Shown here piece after piece: positions 1 to 9,436 of a DNA stretch of 64,000 nucleotides. The notes below the pieces were generated by a model. The model had not been told where the DNA came from. It saw nothing but the letters and a program-made list of their open reading frames with translations, and did no database searches. This stretch comes from Kribbella sandramycini (GTDB lineage: Bacteria; Actinomycetota; Actinomycetes; Propionibacteriales; Kribbellaceae), in the NCBI RefSeq assembly GCF_013131805.1, contig NZ_JABJRC010000002.1:372001-436000 (forward strand), given 5' to 3'. How positions within the stretch are numbered: the stretch's first letter is position 1; every line of letters starts with the position of its first letter. The translations under genes and the position numbers were made by a program.

Positions 1-318
1 TTCCTGCAGGATCATCCGCTCGTCCGCGAGCCCGGACGCGGGAGCCGGCCGATCGGACGGCGAGGCGCCGACCGATTCGAACCGGAACCAGCCCCGCCGC
101 CGCTCGGACAAGAACGTCCGCACCAGCGTCTGGCGGGTGTAGTTGTCCATCGACTCGTGCCGCTGGATCCGATTCCAGGCCAGGTAGAGCTTCGTGAACG
201 TCTGTTGCACCAGATCCTCGGCGCGATGCCAGTCGCCGCACAGCAGGTACGCCGTGCCGCGCATGGCATCGGAACGCGCCGCGAAGTACGCCTCGAACGC
301 GGCGTCCCGTGAACTCAT
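1..318 (-). CDS. SigE-family ECF RNA polymerase sigma factor (C-terminus beyond window)
   Basis: Only the first 106 codons are in the window; the reading frame is open at base 1. The start ATG (316-318) is preceded on its strand by a strong GGGGAGGAC ribosome binding site. The protein opens MSSRDAAFEAYFAARSDAM and contains GTAYLLCGDWHRAEDLVQQTF, the region 2 signature of short sigma-70 factors of the SigE family, followed by the helix TRQTLVRTFLSERRR and the start of the acidic linker towards region 4. It would direct core RNA polymerase to a small regulon. It is divergent from hrpB. No anti-sigma gene is visible on this side, but one could lie outside the window. Confidence 0.88.
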   Translation of the reverse strand, partial: MSSRDAAFEAYFAARSDAMRGTAYLLCGDWHRAEDLVQQTFTKLYLAWNRIQRHESMDNYTRQTLVRTFLSERRRGWFRFESVGASPSDRPAPASGLADERMILQE

Positions 319-435
319 CTGTCCTCCCCGATCCTTGATACCGGGTTAGACACGCCTACGGGCGTTTAGTTGGTTGCACGGTTCGTCAGACGGATTTGTG
401 AACCCCCACCCCGGCACGTCGGTTAGCGTCAGGGG

Positions 436-2913
436 GTGTTGTTACCTGATTCGTCGACGCCGGGCGCGGAGCTGCCGGTCCGCGCGGTGCTGCCCGCCAC
501 GGTCGACGCGGTGCGTTCGCGCGGTGCGGCGGTGCTGGTCGCGCCGCCCGGATCGGGGAAGACGTCCCTGCTGCCGCTGGCCCTCGCCGACGCGCTCGAC
601 GGCACGATCCTCGTCGCCGAGCCGCGCCGGATGGCGACCCGCGCGGCCGCGGCCCGGCTTGCAACCCTCGTTGGCGAGCCGCTCGGGCAGCGGATCGGGT
701 ATGCGATGCGCGGCGAACGCAGCGGCGGCAGCGGCCTCCGCGTCGAGGTGGTGACGACCGGCTTGCTCGTTCGGCGGCTGCAGCAGGACCCGGAGCTGCC
801 GGGCGTGGCCGCGATCGTGATCGACGAGTGTCACGAACGGCATCTGGACGCCGATCTGCTCCTTGCCTTCGGCATCGATATCCGGGCGAACCTGCGCGCC
901 GACCTGGCGCTCGTCGCGACCTCGGCGACGCCGGACACGGTCAAACTGAGCCGGGTTCTGGACGCCGAGGTGATCACCGCGTCGGCCGCGTTGTTCGACG
1001 TCGCCGTCGAGTGGACGCCGCCGCCGGTCCCGGTGCCGCTGCTCCCCGGGGGACGGGTCGACCCGCGGCTTCTCGATCACGTCGCGGCCGTCGTCGAGCG
1101 GGCGCTGACCGAGAACGAGGGCGACATCCTCGTGTTCGTGCCGGGGGAGGCCGAGATCAACGGCGTGACGCGCCGGTTGGCCGGTCAGAACGTGCTGCCG
1201 TTGTTCGGCCGGCAGTCCAGAGCCGAGCAGGATCGCGCGCTGACCGCGTCCGGCCCGCGCCGGATCGTGGTGACGACGTCGGTCGCGGAGAGCTCGCTGA
1301 CCGTGCCCGGCGTCCGGGTCGTGGTCGACTCGGGGCTGGCGCGGGAGCCGCGCACCGACCAGTCCCGCGGCCTCGGCGCGCTGGTCACCTGCCGGGTCTC
1401 GAAGTCGTCCGCCGATCAGCGCGCGGGCCGGGCCGGTCGTGAGGCTCCGGGCCGGGTCTACCGCTGCTGGTCCGCGACCGACCATGCACACCTCGACGAC
1501 CATCCGGCGCCGGAGATCGCGATCGCCGACCTGGCCGGATTCGCCCTCGACCTCGCGGCCTGGGGCGCGCCGTCCGGCGCCGGGCTGGCCTTGCTCGACG
1601 CGCCACCGGCCGTCGCGATGACCGCGGCCACCGAGCTACTGCATCGCCTCGACGCCCTGGACGACGCCGGCCGGATCACCGAGCGCGGACGCCGGATGGC
1701 CGCGGTCGGCGCACACCCGCGGTTGGCCCGCGCGCTGCTCGACGGCACGCCGCGGGTCGGCGCCGACCGGGCCCGCGAGATCGTCGCCATGCTCTCGGAC
1801 GACGCCGGTCGCGACTTCGGCGACGACCTGCCGGCCCGCTGGCGAGCCCTCCGGCGCGGCACGGACCGCGGCGCCACTGCCCGCTGGCGTGAGGAGACCA
1901 AGCGCCTCGGCCGCGGTACGCCGTTCGATCGGGCCGATCACGTCCCGGACGATCTCGCCGCCGGCATCGTCGTCGGGCTCGCGTACCCGGACCGGATCGC
2001 CCGCGCCCGGGCGGCCGACTCGACGACGTACCAGATGTCCGGCGGCACCGGCGCCGCGCTCGACCCGCAGTCGCCGTTGCGGACGTCGCCGTGGCTCGCG
2101 ATCGCCGTCGCGGTCCGGGCCCCCGGCCGAGCCGACGCCCGGATCCGCTCCGCGGCCCCGATCGACGAAGCCACCGCCCGCGACCTCGCCGGTGACCTGG
2201 TCTCGACCACCGACCAGATCCGCTGGGAGAACGGGCGCATCAGCACCCGCCGCGTCGAATCGCTGGGCGCCATCGTCCTCAACGACGCCCCACTGCCCAA
2301 CCCCGACCCCCTGCTCGTCCAGGCCGCGATCCGGGATGGCATTCGGCGCAGCGGTCTTTCCATCCTGCGCTGGTCCGACGCGGCTCGCGCACTGCGTGAG
2401 CGGCTCGCCTTCTGCCACGCCCACCTGGGCGATCCGTGGCCCGCAGTCGACGACAACACGCTGCTGGATTCCCTCGATCAATGGCTGGGGCCCGACCTCG
2501 GCACGGCCCGCGATCTGAACCAGCTCGACCTCACCGCCGCCCTCCGCCGCCTCCTGCCCTGGCCGGCCGCGGCCCACTTCGACGAGCTGGCTCCCGAGCG
2601 CCTCCAGGTCCCGTCCGGCTCCAGCGTCCGCCTGACCTATCAAGGCCTCGAGCCCCCGATCCTCGCCGTCAAACTTCAAGAGATCTTCGGCTGGACGAGC
2701 ACCCCGACCGTCGCCGACAGCCGCGTCCCCGTCGTCCTGCACCTCCTCTCACCCGCCCGCCGCCCAGTCGCCATCACCAGCGACCTGACCTCCTTCTGGC
2801 GCCAGGGCTATCCCCAGGTCCGAGCAGATCTCCGAGCCCGCTACCCGCGCCACCCCTGGCCCGAAGACCCGCTCACCGCCACTCCGACCAAACGGGTGAA
2901 ACCCCGCAGCTGA
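436..2913 (+). CDS. hrpB: ATP-dependent RNA helicase HrpB
   Basis: An 825-residue DEAH-box helicase of the HrpB family. Visible motifs are the P-loop PPGSGKTS near residue 38, the DECH Walker B (IDECHERH near 130), SATPD (motif III), and QRAGRAGR (motif VI near 330), followed by the helicase-associated region. The C-terminal HrpB domain contains HFDELAPERLQVPSGS and TSFWRQGYPQVR and ends KPRS. This is the usual length for the family. The GTG start has no separate ribosome site; a TAGCGT box 7 bases upstream of it would suit a leaderless message. HrpB helicases are predicted to remodel RNA in the cytoplasm, but their bacterial role is poorly defined. The last third uses C-ending codons almost exclusively. 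Confidence 0.93.
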   Translation: MLLPDSSTPGAELPVRAVLPATVDAVRSRGAAVLVAPPGSGKTSLLPLALADALDGTILVAEPRRMATRAAAARLATLVGEPLGQRIGYAMRGERSGGSGLRVEVVTTGLLVRRLQQDPELPGVAAIVIDECHERHLDADLLLAFGIDIRANLRADLALVATSATPDTVKLSRVLDAEVITASAALFDVAVEWTPPPVPVPLLPGGRVDPRLLDHVAAVVERALTENEGDILVFVPGEAEINGVTRRLAGQNVLPLFGRQSRAEQDRALTASGPRRIVVTTSVAESSLTVPGVRVVVDSGLAREPRTDQSRGLGALVTCRVSKSSADQRAGRAGREAPGRVYRCWSATDHAHLDDHPAPEIAIADLAGFALDLAAWGAPSGAGLALLDAPPAVAMTAATELLHRLDALDDAGRITERGRRMAAVGAHPRLARALLDGTPRVGADRAREIVAMLSDDAGRDFGDDLPARWRALRRGTDRGATARWREETKRLGRGTPFDRADHVPDDLAAGIVVGLAYPDRIARARAADSTTYQMSGGTGAALDPQSPLRTSPWLAIAVAVRAPGRADARIRSAAPIDEATARDLAGDLVSTTDQIRWENGRISTRRVESLGAIVLNDAPLPNPDPLLVQAAIRDGIRRSGLSILRWSDAARALRERLAFCHAHLGDPWPAVDDNTLLDSLDQWLGPDLGTARDLNQLDLTAALRRLLPWPAAAHFDELAPERLQVPSGSSVRLTYQGLEPPILAVKLQEIFGWTSTPTVADSRVPVVLHLLSPARRPVAITSDLTSFWRQGYPQVRADLRARYPRHPWPEDPLTATPTKRVKPRS

Positions 2914-2947
2914 TGTATTACCGCGGACCTCACGGTCTCCGACAGCT

Positions 2948-5900
2948 ATGGAGAATCTGTTCCGTTTGATGCTCCTGCGTCCTGCGATCGAGCAGGCGCC
3001 GGAGCAACCGTCGATCGGGCTCGGGCAGGAGTCCGGGTATCAAGATGCCTTGCGGGCCGCCGTGGTTTCCGGCGGCGGCCGGCCGGGGATCGAAGCCGCG
3101 TCGGCCGAGTACGCGGCGTCCCCCGAGTTCGTTGCCGGGGTGCTGGACACTCCGCTCGGCGGCGGGCTCGAAGAACTTGCCGACAGCGTTGACGCTCTCG
3201 AGGCGGCCGGGGAGGTGCCGTGGTCGGAGGTGGCCAGCGCGGTCGAGGAGGTGTTCGGCAGTCCCGCGGGAGATGTGGTCGGCGGTGCCGACTATCAGGA
3301 GACGGTTCGCCGGCTGCGCGACAGCCTGATCGCGATCAAGGTCCTGCAACAGCTGCACGGTCTGCCGATCGAACGCTTGACCCGCCAGTTGCGGACCGCC
3401 GAGCTGATCGCGGATGTCGCTGCCGGTCAGCCCACGGGAGATGCCGGACGCCGCCGCCGTCGTTCGCTCGAACTGCCGGTGGAGCTGGAGCTGAAGTCCC
3501 GGCTGTCCACGCGGGATGCGCGCACGGAGCTGGAGGCGCAGCGGCAGAAGCTGCTCGACGAACGCCGCAAGCGCGTCGACGCGTTGCTGGCCGAGCACGA
3601 CGTTCTGCGGAATGCGATCACCGAACTGGCCGGCGTCGAGTCCGTCCACTTCCGCGCCACCGAACTCGTGGCCAGTGATGCGACCAGAGCGCCCGACGTC
3701 ACGGTGCTGACGCACGCGATCAGCAGCGCGGCCAGCTACACCGCGATCCTCCGCGAGCAGCACATCAAGGGTGTGCCGCGCCGCGAGGACGAAGAGCGCG
3801 CCGAGGCGCTCCAGCTCAGCTCGCCGTACGCCGAACTCGCGCAAACGCTCGTTCAGGCGCCCGATGTGGTGCTGCCGGTGCGCGCGGCGTTCACACCGGT
3901 CGCCTTGGCCGAGGTCGGGTTCGTGCTGAAGGCCGGAGTCACCGATCGGTTGTCCCAGAAGACGCAGACCGTCCTCAAACAACGCGGGATCGACCTCGGG
4001 ACGACGCCGCTCGACAAGGTCACCCAGCGGCTCCAGGCCGACCTGGCCACGACGGTCGACCAGTTGGAGGTCGTCGCGGGCCATCCGGAGAAGCACTCGT
4101 TCGTCCGGTTCGGCGATGCGCTGATCTCGGTGAAGACGCCGCTCACCACCGGCTGGGGCGCACTGGGCACCGGCGGTTTCCTCGGCGTCCCGTACATCCC
4201 GATGTCCGGCAGCGTGCCGGAGACGAAGGGGACCGTCGCGCCGGCTGGGATCGCCGACCTGCTGCTGGTGAAACAGCAGCTGGTCGGCTACGAGGCCGTC
4301 GATGTCGCGCATATCGAGAACGTGCTCAAGGGTGAACTGAAATCGCGGGAGCACACCCGGCGCGAGGAGAGCGAGACGATCACCTTCGTCGAGACCGAGA
4401 CCAGCACGGCGGAGGAGCACGAGCTCGAGTCGACCGACCGGTTCGAGATGAGCCGGGAGGCGAGTGAGACGATCAAGGAGGATGTCGCGCTCAAGGCCGG
4501 CCTGACGATCTCGGGCAGCTACGGCCCGACGGTCGAGTTCGCGGCCAGCGCCGAGGGATCGTTCAGCCGGTCGAAGGCGGAGGCAACGAAGTCCGCGACG
4601 ACGTTCTCCCAGGACGTCACCGAACGGACGTCGCGCAAGATCTCCGAGCGGGTGCTGCAGCGGACGACGGTGCGGACCCTGACCGAGACGATCGAGAAGA
4701 ACGTGCACGCACTCGACAACACGACCGGGTCCGGGCACATCTCCGGCGTGTACCAGTGGGTCAACAAGGTCTACCGGGCGCAGATGTACAACTACGGCCT
4801 GCGGATGATGTTCGACTTCATGATCCCCGAGCCTGCGGCGTTCCTGGTGGCCGCCATGAACCAGGCCCGCAACAGCGCGCTCACGCTGACCAAGCCGCCG
4901 GACTTCACACTTACCCCCGCACAACTCAGCGAGAGCAACTACGCCTACTGGGTGAAGGTGTGCGGCGCCACGGACGTCGCACCGCCGCCCGAGCTGTTCC
5001 GCACCAAGTCCGCCGACTTCAAGGGCGGCGGCGGGGACAGCAAGACCAACTACAACCACTCCGCCCAGATCACCATCGACGACGGCTACCGCGCGGTCTT
5101 CGGCAGTGTCGGCCGGGTCTGGAACATCTGGGAGACCGATGCCAGCGTGGACGTCGTCCTCGGCCGCCGGACGCAGCGGATGATGGGCAGCCAGTGGTTG
5201 TGGACGACGACGCTGGACGACGAGCGCGACTCGATCCCGTTCGCGCTCGACACCTGGCACGCGTCGCAGGTCGCGATCGCGATCGAGGTGAAGTGCCAGC
5301 GGACCGACCGGGCGATGGAGAAATGGCGGCTCGAGACCCACGCCAAACTGCTGGCCGCGCACAAGGCCCAGGTCGCCGGCTACGAGGAGAAGCTGGCCCA
5401 GCTGAAACTGCAGGCCGGCGTCGCGATCCGCGGCCGCAACCCGGTGGCGAACCAGGTCACGATTCGCCGGGAGCTGCAGAAGAACTGCCTGAGCATCCTG
5501 ACCGATCAGCACTTCGACCTGTTCGACGCCGTCGTCACGTCGGCCGGCAACGGGCTGCCGCAGATCGATGTGAAGGAGGCGGCCGCCGAGGGCGCGTACG
5601 TCCGGTTCTTCGAGCAGGCCTTCGAGTGGGAGCACATGTCCTGGGTCAGCTACCCGTACTTCTGGGGCAGCAAGGACCAGTGGGACGAACGGCTCGGCTA
5701 CGACGACCCGGACCCGGCGTTCGTGGACTTCCTGCAGGCCGGTTACTGCCGGACGACGGTGCCGGTCCGGCCGGGATTCGAGGGCGCGGTCGACCACTTC
5801 CTCACCTTCGGGGAGATCTGGAACGGCGGCCCGCTGCCCACCATCTCCAGCCCGCTCTACCTGCCGATCGCGGACGAGCTGGCCGAGCGGCTCGATCGGC

Positions 5901-6028
5901 CGGGCGCCGAAGTGCCGCAGGGGGAGCCGTGGACCGTTCGCGTCCCGACCAGCCTGGTCAAGCTGCGCGCCGACGACGCGCTGCCGGTCTGGGCGCAGGA
6001 CGAGAACGGCGAGTGGGTCGAGGCGTGA
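2948..6028 (+). CDS. unrecognised 1026-residue protein paired with a HET-C-like protein
   Basis: I do not recognise this family. The protein has no signal peptide. Residues about 188-220 form a highly charged helical stretch (ELEAQRQKLLDERRKRVDAL) that could be a coiled coil. A Ser/Thr/Glu-rich segment (about 480-600) contains alternating charged repeats such as EEHELESTDRFEMSREASE. A compact aromatic segment follows (GVYQWVNKVYRAQMYNYG, then MMFDFMIPEPAAFL, about 600-635) and looks strongly constrained. Near residue 900 is YPYFWGSKDQWDERLGY. The stop codon lies 4 bases before the start of the next gene, so the two are translationally coupled and probably work together. The composition suggests a large structural or assembly protein, but this is only inference. 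Confidence 0.7.
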   Translation: MENLFRLMLLRPAIEQAPEQPSIGLGQESGYQDALRAAVVSGGGRPGIEAASAEYAASPEFVAGVLDTPLGGGLEELADSVDALEAAGEVPWSEVASAVEEVFGSPAGDVVGGADYQETVRRLRDSLIAIKVLQQLHGLPIERLTRQLRTAELIADVAAGQPTGDAGRRRRRSLELPVELELKSRLSTRDARTELEAQRQKLLDERRKRVDALLAEHDVLRNAITELAGVESVHFRATELVASDATRAPDVTVLTHAISSAASYTAILREQHIKGVPRREDEERAEALQLSSPYAELAQTLVQAPDVVLPVRAAFTPVALAEVGFVLKAGVTDRLSQKTQTVLKQRGIDLGTTPLDKVTQRLQADLATTVDQLEVVAGHPEKHSFVRFGDALISVKTPLTTGWGALGTGGFLGVPYIPMSGSVPETKGTVAPAGIADLLLVKQQLVGYEAVDVAHIENVLKGELKSREHTRREESETITFVETETSTAEEHELESTDRFEMSREASETIKEDVALKAGLTISGSYGPTVEFAASAEGSFSRSKAEATKSATTFSQDVTERTSRKISERVLQRTTVRTLTETIEKNVHALDNTTGSGHISGVYQWVNKVYRAQMYNYGLRMMFDFMIPEPAAFLVAAMNQARNSALTLTKPPDFTLTPAQLSESNYAYWVKVCGATDVAPPPELFRTKSADFKGGGGDSKTNYNHSAQITIDDGYRAVFGSVGRVWNIWETDASVDVVLGRRTQRMMGSQWLWTTTLDDERDSIPFALDTWHASQVAIAIEVKCQRTDRAMEKWRLETHAKLLAAHKAQVAGYEEKLAQLKLQAGVAIRGRNPVANQVTIRRELQKNCLSILTDQHFDLFDAVVTSAGNGLPQIDVKEAAAEGAYVRFFEQAFEWEHMSWVSYPYFWGSKDQWDERLGYDDPDPAFVDFLQAGYCRTTVPVRPGFEGAVDHFLTFGEIWNGGPLPTISSPLYLPIADELAERLDRPGAEVPQGEPWTVRVPTSLVKLRADDALPVWAQDENGEWVEA

Positions 6029-6032
6029 GCTG

Positions 6033-8291
6033 ATGGGCGACATCTCCAGGCACCGGGACATCTTCCTGTTCACCAGGCAGACCGTCCCGGTCGCCGTCCT
6101 CGACAACGCCAAGCTGACCGCCGACGACCTGACCTACCTCGAGCTCGGCAACTACCTCACCGACGTCTCGCAGTTCCGCGACCCGGTGACGTACATCTTC
6201 GCCAAACAACGGATCTGGCGGGAGTTCGTGATCCCGAAGGTGCAGGACAAGACCCAGCTGCTGCGCGGCCTGTCGGCGCTCGGCGCGGGCGCCGCGCTGG
6301 CGGCCTCGCAGTACCTGAAGACGCTGACCTCGGGGACGGCGGCCGATGTCATCGAGGGCTCCGGCGCCGGTCTGGCCGCGATCGGCGGCATCCTCGCCGT
6401 CCTGCCGTCGGACACGTACGCCGACCTGAGCGGCGCCGACAACTGGATCGACGCCCTGCTCGGGACGCCGATCGAGCGCACGCCCGGCGCGGCCCGGGAC
6501 GATCTCAAGCACTACGGACATCTGGGCGAGTTCTTCCGGCTGTTCATCGAGGGGACGACCCACCTGCTGTTCGCGCAGGACGTCCCGAAGCGGCTCGACG
6601 GCGCCTGGGGATCGCTCGCCCCGATCCCCGCGCACCGCGTCGAAGAGCTGTACGGCGACTTCTTCACGCAGTACTACCCACATGAGCACACCGACCAGCC
6701 GCCGTACGTGTGGGACGCGAGCAAACGGCCTGCGAACAAGCTGTACCAACCGAGCCGGCGGCAGGCGAACCTGGCCGACGGCGAGGTCGGCGTGATGAAC
6801 GCGGTGGACGCTCACTACGTCACTTATCTGGCCGAGGGGCTGGCTGAGATCGAGGACGAGTGGTGGGAGCTGAAACGCGAGGATCGGGCCGGGCGGCAAC
6901 GGCTGCTGGTTCGGGCCGGCAAGCTGCTGCACGGCGTCGAGGACTGGTTCTTCCACTCGAACGTCGTCGAGCTGCTGGAGTTGCGCGGCTATCGGCCGGC
7001 GCAGGTCGACGGCGAGAGCGACGAAGCGTTCTTGCAGCGGTTCGTGAACGATATCGCGAAGCGCCGGCCCGAGTTCGTCGCGGCCCAGCCCGATGAGCTG
7101 ATTCGGCTGAAACGTAAGCTCTTCCGGCGATTGCGCTACCCGGCGTACGACGCGGGCGACAAGACGCAGAGCGCCGGCGTCCTGAGTAGAACCAGGATGT
7201 CCACGCCGGGCCTGCGGCATGCCTATCCGGCGTTCCCGTCGGCTCAGGACACCGCGCACACCTTGCTGCACGCGCTGGAGAATCTCGAACACAAGCTGAC
7301 TGGGGAGCCGGGCGGCGTACCGCCCTGGGCCGAGGACACGCTCGCGCAGTACAACCTGCAAGCTCTGGGGCCGCTCGCCGGGCCGATCGCCGCGGCGGCC
7401 GCGACACCGAAGCTGCGCGAGTCGATTCCACTCGTCCTCACGCTGCTGAGTGCGGATGAGCGGCAGCGCCTGGCGGCGAACGTCGCGCCCGAGCATTGGC
7501 CGTTGCAGCCCGGCGCGACGCCGCCGAAGCGCACGATCGAGGCGACCGAACTCGACCTGCAACTCGAACGGCACGCTGCCGCGCTCGAGCCGCGGCTGCA
7601 GCGCGACGGCCGGACGGAGAGCAACTACGACCACTTCGTCCGCTTCCTGGCCGACAGCGGCCGGCTGAACGACAAGGGCCGCGCCGCGCTGCTGGCCGCG
7701 TTTGCGATCGATCGCAAGGCCGAGCAACTCCCTACCGAGGCACCGGGAGCGGGCGGTTTTCTGATGCAGTTCGCGGTCGCGGATCTGCAGAAGCTGCTCA
7801 ACGAAGGGACGGCGAAGTCGGCTGCGCTGGATCAGAACGCGGGCTCGGTGTTCGGAGCCGAATCCGACAACGGCGCGTTCAGCGAGATCGTCGGCTCACA
7901 CTCGCTGATGTCGAAGGACACGCTGACCTCGGTGCCGTTCTTCGACGACGCGCGGGTGCTGGCGAGCGTCGCGTCGTCCGCGGTCTGCACGATCCTGCTG
8001 GAGCAGGTCGCCGTACCGAAGACCGACCGCCGCCTGGCGTGGGACGAGGTCCTGCACCACTTCATCCGCTTCCCACCCGCGAACGGCGGCTGGGAACGCC
8101 GGGCCCTGGCGATGTTCGCGCCCGCACAACAGATTCCGCGGTTCAGGGACCTGCCCGAGCTCGCCCGGCTGGTCGAGCGCTCGCTCCGGCCGGCACCCGA
8201 ACAACAGAAGCCGTCGCAGTCCAAGCGCGCCGACCTGGAGGAGCGTTACCGGCGTCTGGAGGGCGCGCTGTCGAAGTACCGCTACCCGTGA
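6033..8291 (+). CDS. HET-C-like protein
   Basis: A 752-residue protein. The motif HGVEDWFFHSNVVELLELRG (residues about 300-319) and the later GSHSLMSKD (about 620) match the hallmark motifs of HET-C proteins, a family named from a fungal heterokaryon-incompatibility factor and related by fold to zinc-dependent phospholipase C/P1 nuclease. Conserved His, Glu and Asp residues in those motifs are candidate metal ligands. Two hydrophobic stretches lie near the N-terminus (about 80-96 and 114-127) and could touch or insert into membrane. There is no signal peptide. It directly follows the 1026-residue protein. A role in membrane attack or in handling phospholipid is possible, but no substrate can be read from the sequence. 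Confidence 0.68.
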   Translation: MGDISRHRDIFLFTRQTVPVAVLDNAKLTADDLTYLELGNYLTDVSQFRDPVTYIFAKQRIWREFVIPKVQDKTQLLRGLSALGAGAALAASQYLKTLTSGTAADVIEGSGAGLAAIGGILAVLPSDTYADLSGADNWIDALLGTPIERTPGAARDDLKHYGHLGEFFRLFIEGTTHLLFAQDVPKRLDGAWGSLAPIPAHRVEELYGDFFTQYYPHEHTDQPPYVWDASKRPANKLYQPSRRQANLADGEVGVMNAVDAHYVTYLAEGLAEIEDEWWELKREDRAGRQRLLVRAGKLLHGVEDWFFHSNVVELLELRGYRPAQVDGESDEAFLQRFVNDIAKRRPEFVAAQPDELIRLKRKLFRRLRYPAYDAGDKTQSAGVLSRTRMSTPGLRHAYPAFPSAQDTAHTLLHALENLEHKLTGEPGGVPPWAEDTLAQYNLQALGPLAGPIAAAAATPKLRESIPLVLTLLSADERQRLAANVAPEHWPLQPGATPPKRTIEATELDLQLERHAAALEPRLQRDGRTESNYDHFVRFLADSGRLNDKGRAALLAAFAIDRKAEQLPTEAPGAGGFLMQFAVADLQKLLNEGTAKSAALDQNAGSVFGAESDNGAFSEIVGSHSLMSKDTLTSVPFFDDARVLASVASSAVCTILLEQVAVPKTDRRLAWDEVLHHFIRFPPANGGWERRALAMFAPAQQIPRFRDLPELARLVERSLRPAPEQQKPSQSKRADLEERYRRLEGALSKYRYP

Positions 8292-8336
8292 CGGGTCAGG
8301 AGTGGACGGGGATGGCGGGAGGTGGTTAAAATTGAA

Positions 8337-8356
8337 CCTGTTAATCGATTAACAGG
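8337..8356. promoter_or_regulatory. perfect 20-bp palindrome, probable LacI-type operator
   Basis: The sequence CCTGTTAATCGATTAACAGG is a perfect inverted repeat ending just before the GGAGG ribosome site of the LacI gene. It has the size and central CG step typical of LacI-family operators, and its position suggests autorepression of the three-gene operon that follows. Confidence 0.8.
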
Positions 8357-8364
8357 GAGGTGAG

Positions 8365-9414
8365 ATGTCGCAGCGGCCCACTCTGAAATCCGTCGCGGCG
8401 GCGGCGGGGGTCTCGACGGCTGCGGTGTCGTACGCCTTCAACCGGCCCGGCCGGCTCTCGGATTCGCTGCGGGAGCACATCCTGTCGGTGGCGACCGAGC
8501 TCGGGTACGCCGGGCCGGACGCCGCCGGCCGGACGTTGCGGACCCGGCGAGCCGGCGCGATCGGCGTCATCTTCACGGTCGGCCTGCGCTACGCGTTCTC
8601 GGATCCTTACGCGCTGGCCATGCTCGGCGGCGTGACCGAGGTGGCCGAGCCGGCCCGGACGAGCCTGGTGCTGATCCCGTTCGACCTCGGCGACGGGCTC
8701 GGCGACGACGGGCTGCGCGAAGGGCTCGCGGCGGTCCATCAGGCCGTGATCGACGGCGCGATCGCGGACGGACTCGCCGATGACCACCCGGCCGTGCTCG
8801 CGCTGGCGGCCCGGAACATCCCGCTGGTGCGTTCGCAGCCGAGCGCAGCGGGGTTGAGTGTGTCGATCGACGACCACGCGGCTGGGGTGGCGGTCGGCGG
8901 CCATCTGGCCGAGCTCGGTCACCGCGAAGTCGTCGTCGTGGTGGCGACTCCGCAGCCGGCCGGTGTGCTGGTGACGGACGTCGACGAGAGCGCGCTGTAC
9001 GCGTATTCGAAGCAGCGGCTGGACGGCATCCGGGCGGGGCTCGGGCCCGGCGCGCAGGTCCGGGTGGTCAGCGGCGGGCGCAATGCGCACGAATCCGGGC
9101 GGATGGCGGTGGCTCCGGCGCTGGACGGCGGACGGCGTCCGACCGCGATCGCGGCCGACAGCGACGTCCTCGCCGGCGGTGTGCTGGAGGCGCTGCGCGT
9201 CCGCGGGATCGCGCCTGGCCGCGAGCTCTCCGTCACCGGCTTCGACGACGCGGAGTTCGCGGCGTCTGCCGGTTTGACCACCGTCCGGCAGCCGGTGCGC
9301 GAACGTGGCCGGGCGATGGCCCGGATGCTGATCGACCCCGGCTGCACCGAACGCCAGGTGCTCCTGCCGACCGAGCTCGTGGCGCGGTCGAGTACGGGCC
9401 CGGCGAACCACTGA
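8365..9414 (+). CDS. LacI-family transcriptional regulator
   Basis: A 349-residue repressor. The N-terminal helix-turn-helix reads PTLKSVAAAAGVSTAAVSYAF with the LacI hinge region after it (TLRTRRAGAIGVIF). A periplasmic-binding-protein-like effector domain fills the rest and ends with the family motif SVTGFDDAEFAASAGLTTVRQP. The ATG follows GGGAGGTGAG. It sits at the head of an apparent operon with an arylamine N-acetyltransferase and a flavin reductase, so the effector may be related to their substrates rather than to a sugar. The perfect palindrome overlapping its leader suggests autorepression. Confidence 0.92.
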   Translation: MSQRPTLKSVAAAAGVSTAAVSYAFNRPGRLSDSLREHILSVATELGYAGPDAAGRTLRTRRAGAIGVIFTVGLRYAFSDPYALAMLGGVTEVAEPARTSLVLIPFDLGDGLGDDGLREGLAAVHQAVIDGAIADGLADDHPAVLALAARNIPLVRSQPSAAGLSVSIDDHAAGVAVGGHLAELGHREVVVVVATPQPAGVLVTDVDESALYAYSKQRLDGIRAGLGPGAQVRVVSGGRNAHESGRMAVAPALDGGRRPTAIAADSDVLAGGVLEALRVRGIAPGRELSVTGFDDAEFAASAGLTTVRQPVRERGRAMARMLIDPGCTERQVLLPTELVARSSTGPANH

Positions 9415-9436
9415 CAACTTCGGGAGGGAAACCCAG

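Noticed and set aside
2930..6112. 1060-codon minus-strand frame
   Set aside because: It is antisense to the 1026-residue gene, has an Arg/Leu-rich artefact composition and no ribosome site. The plus-strand gene has sensible composition and coupling to its neighbour.
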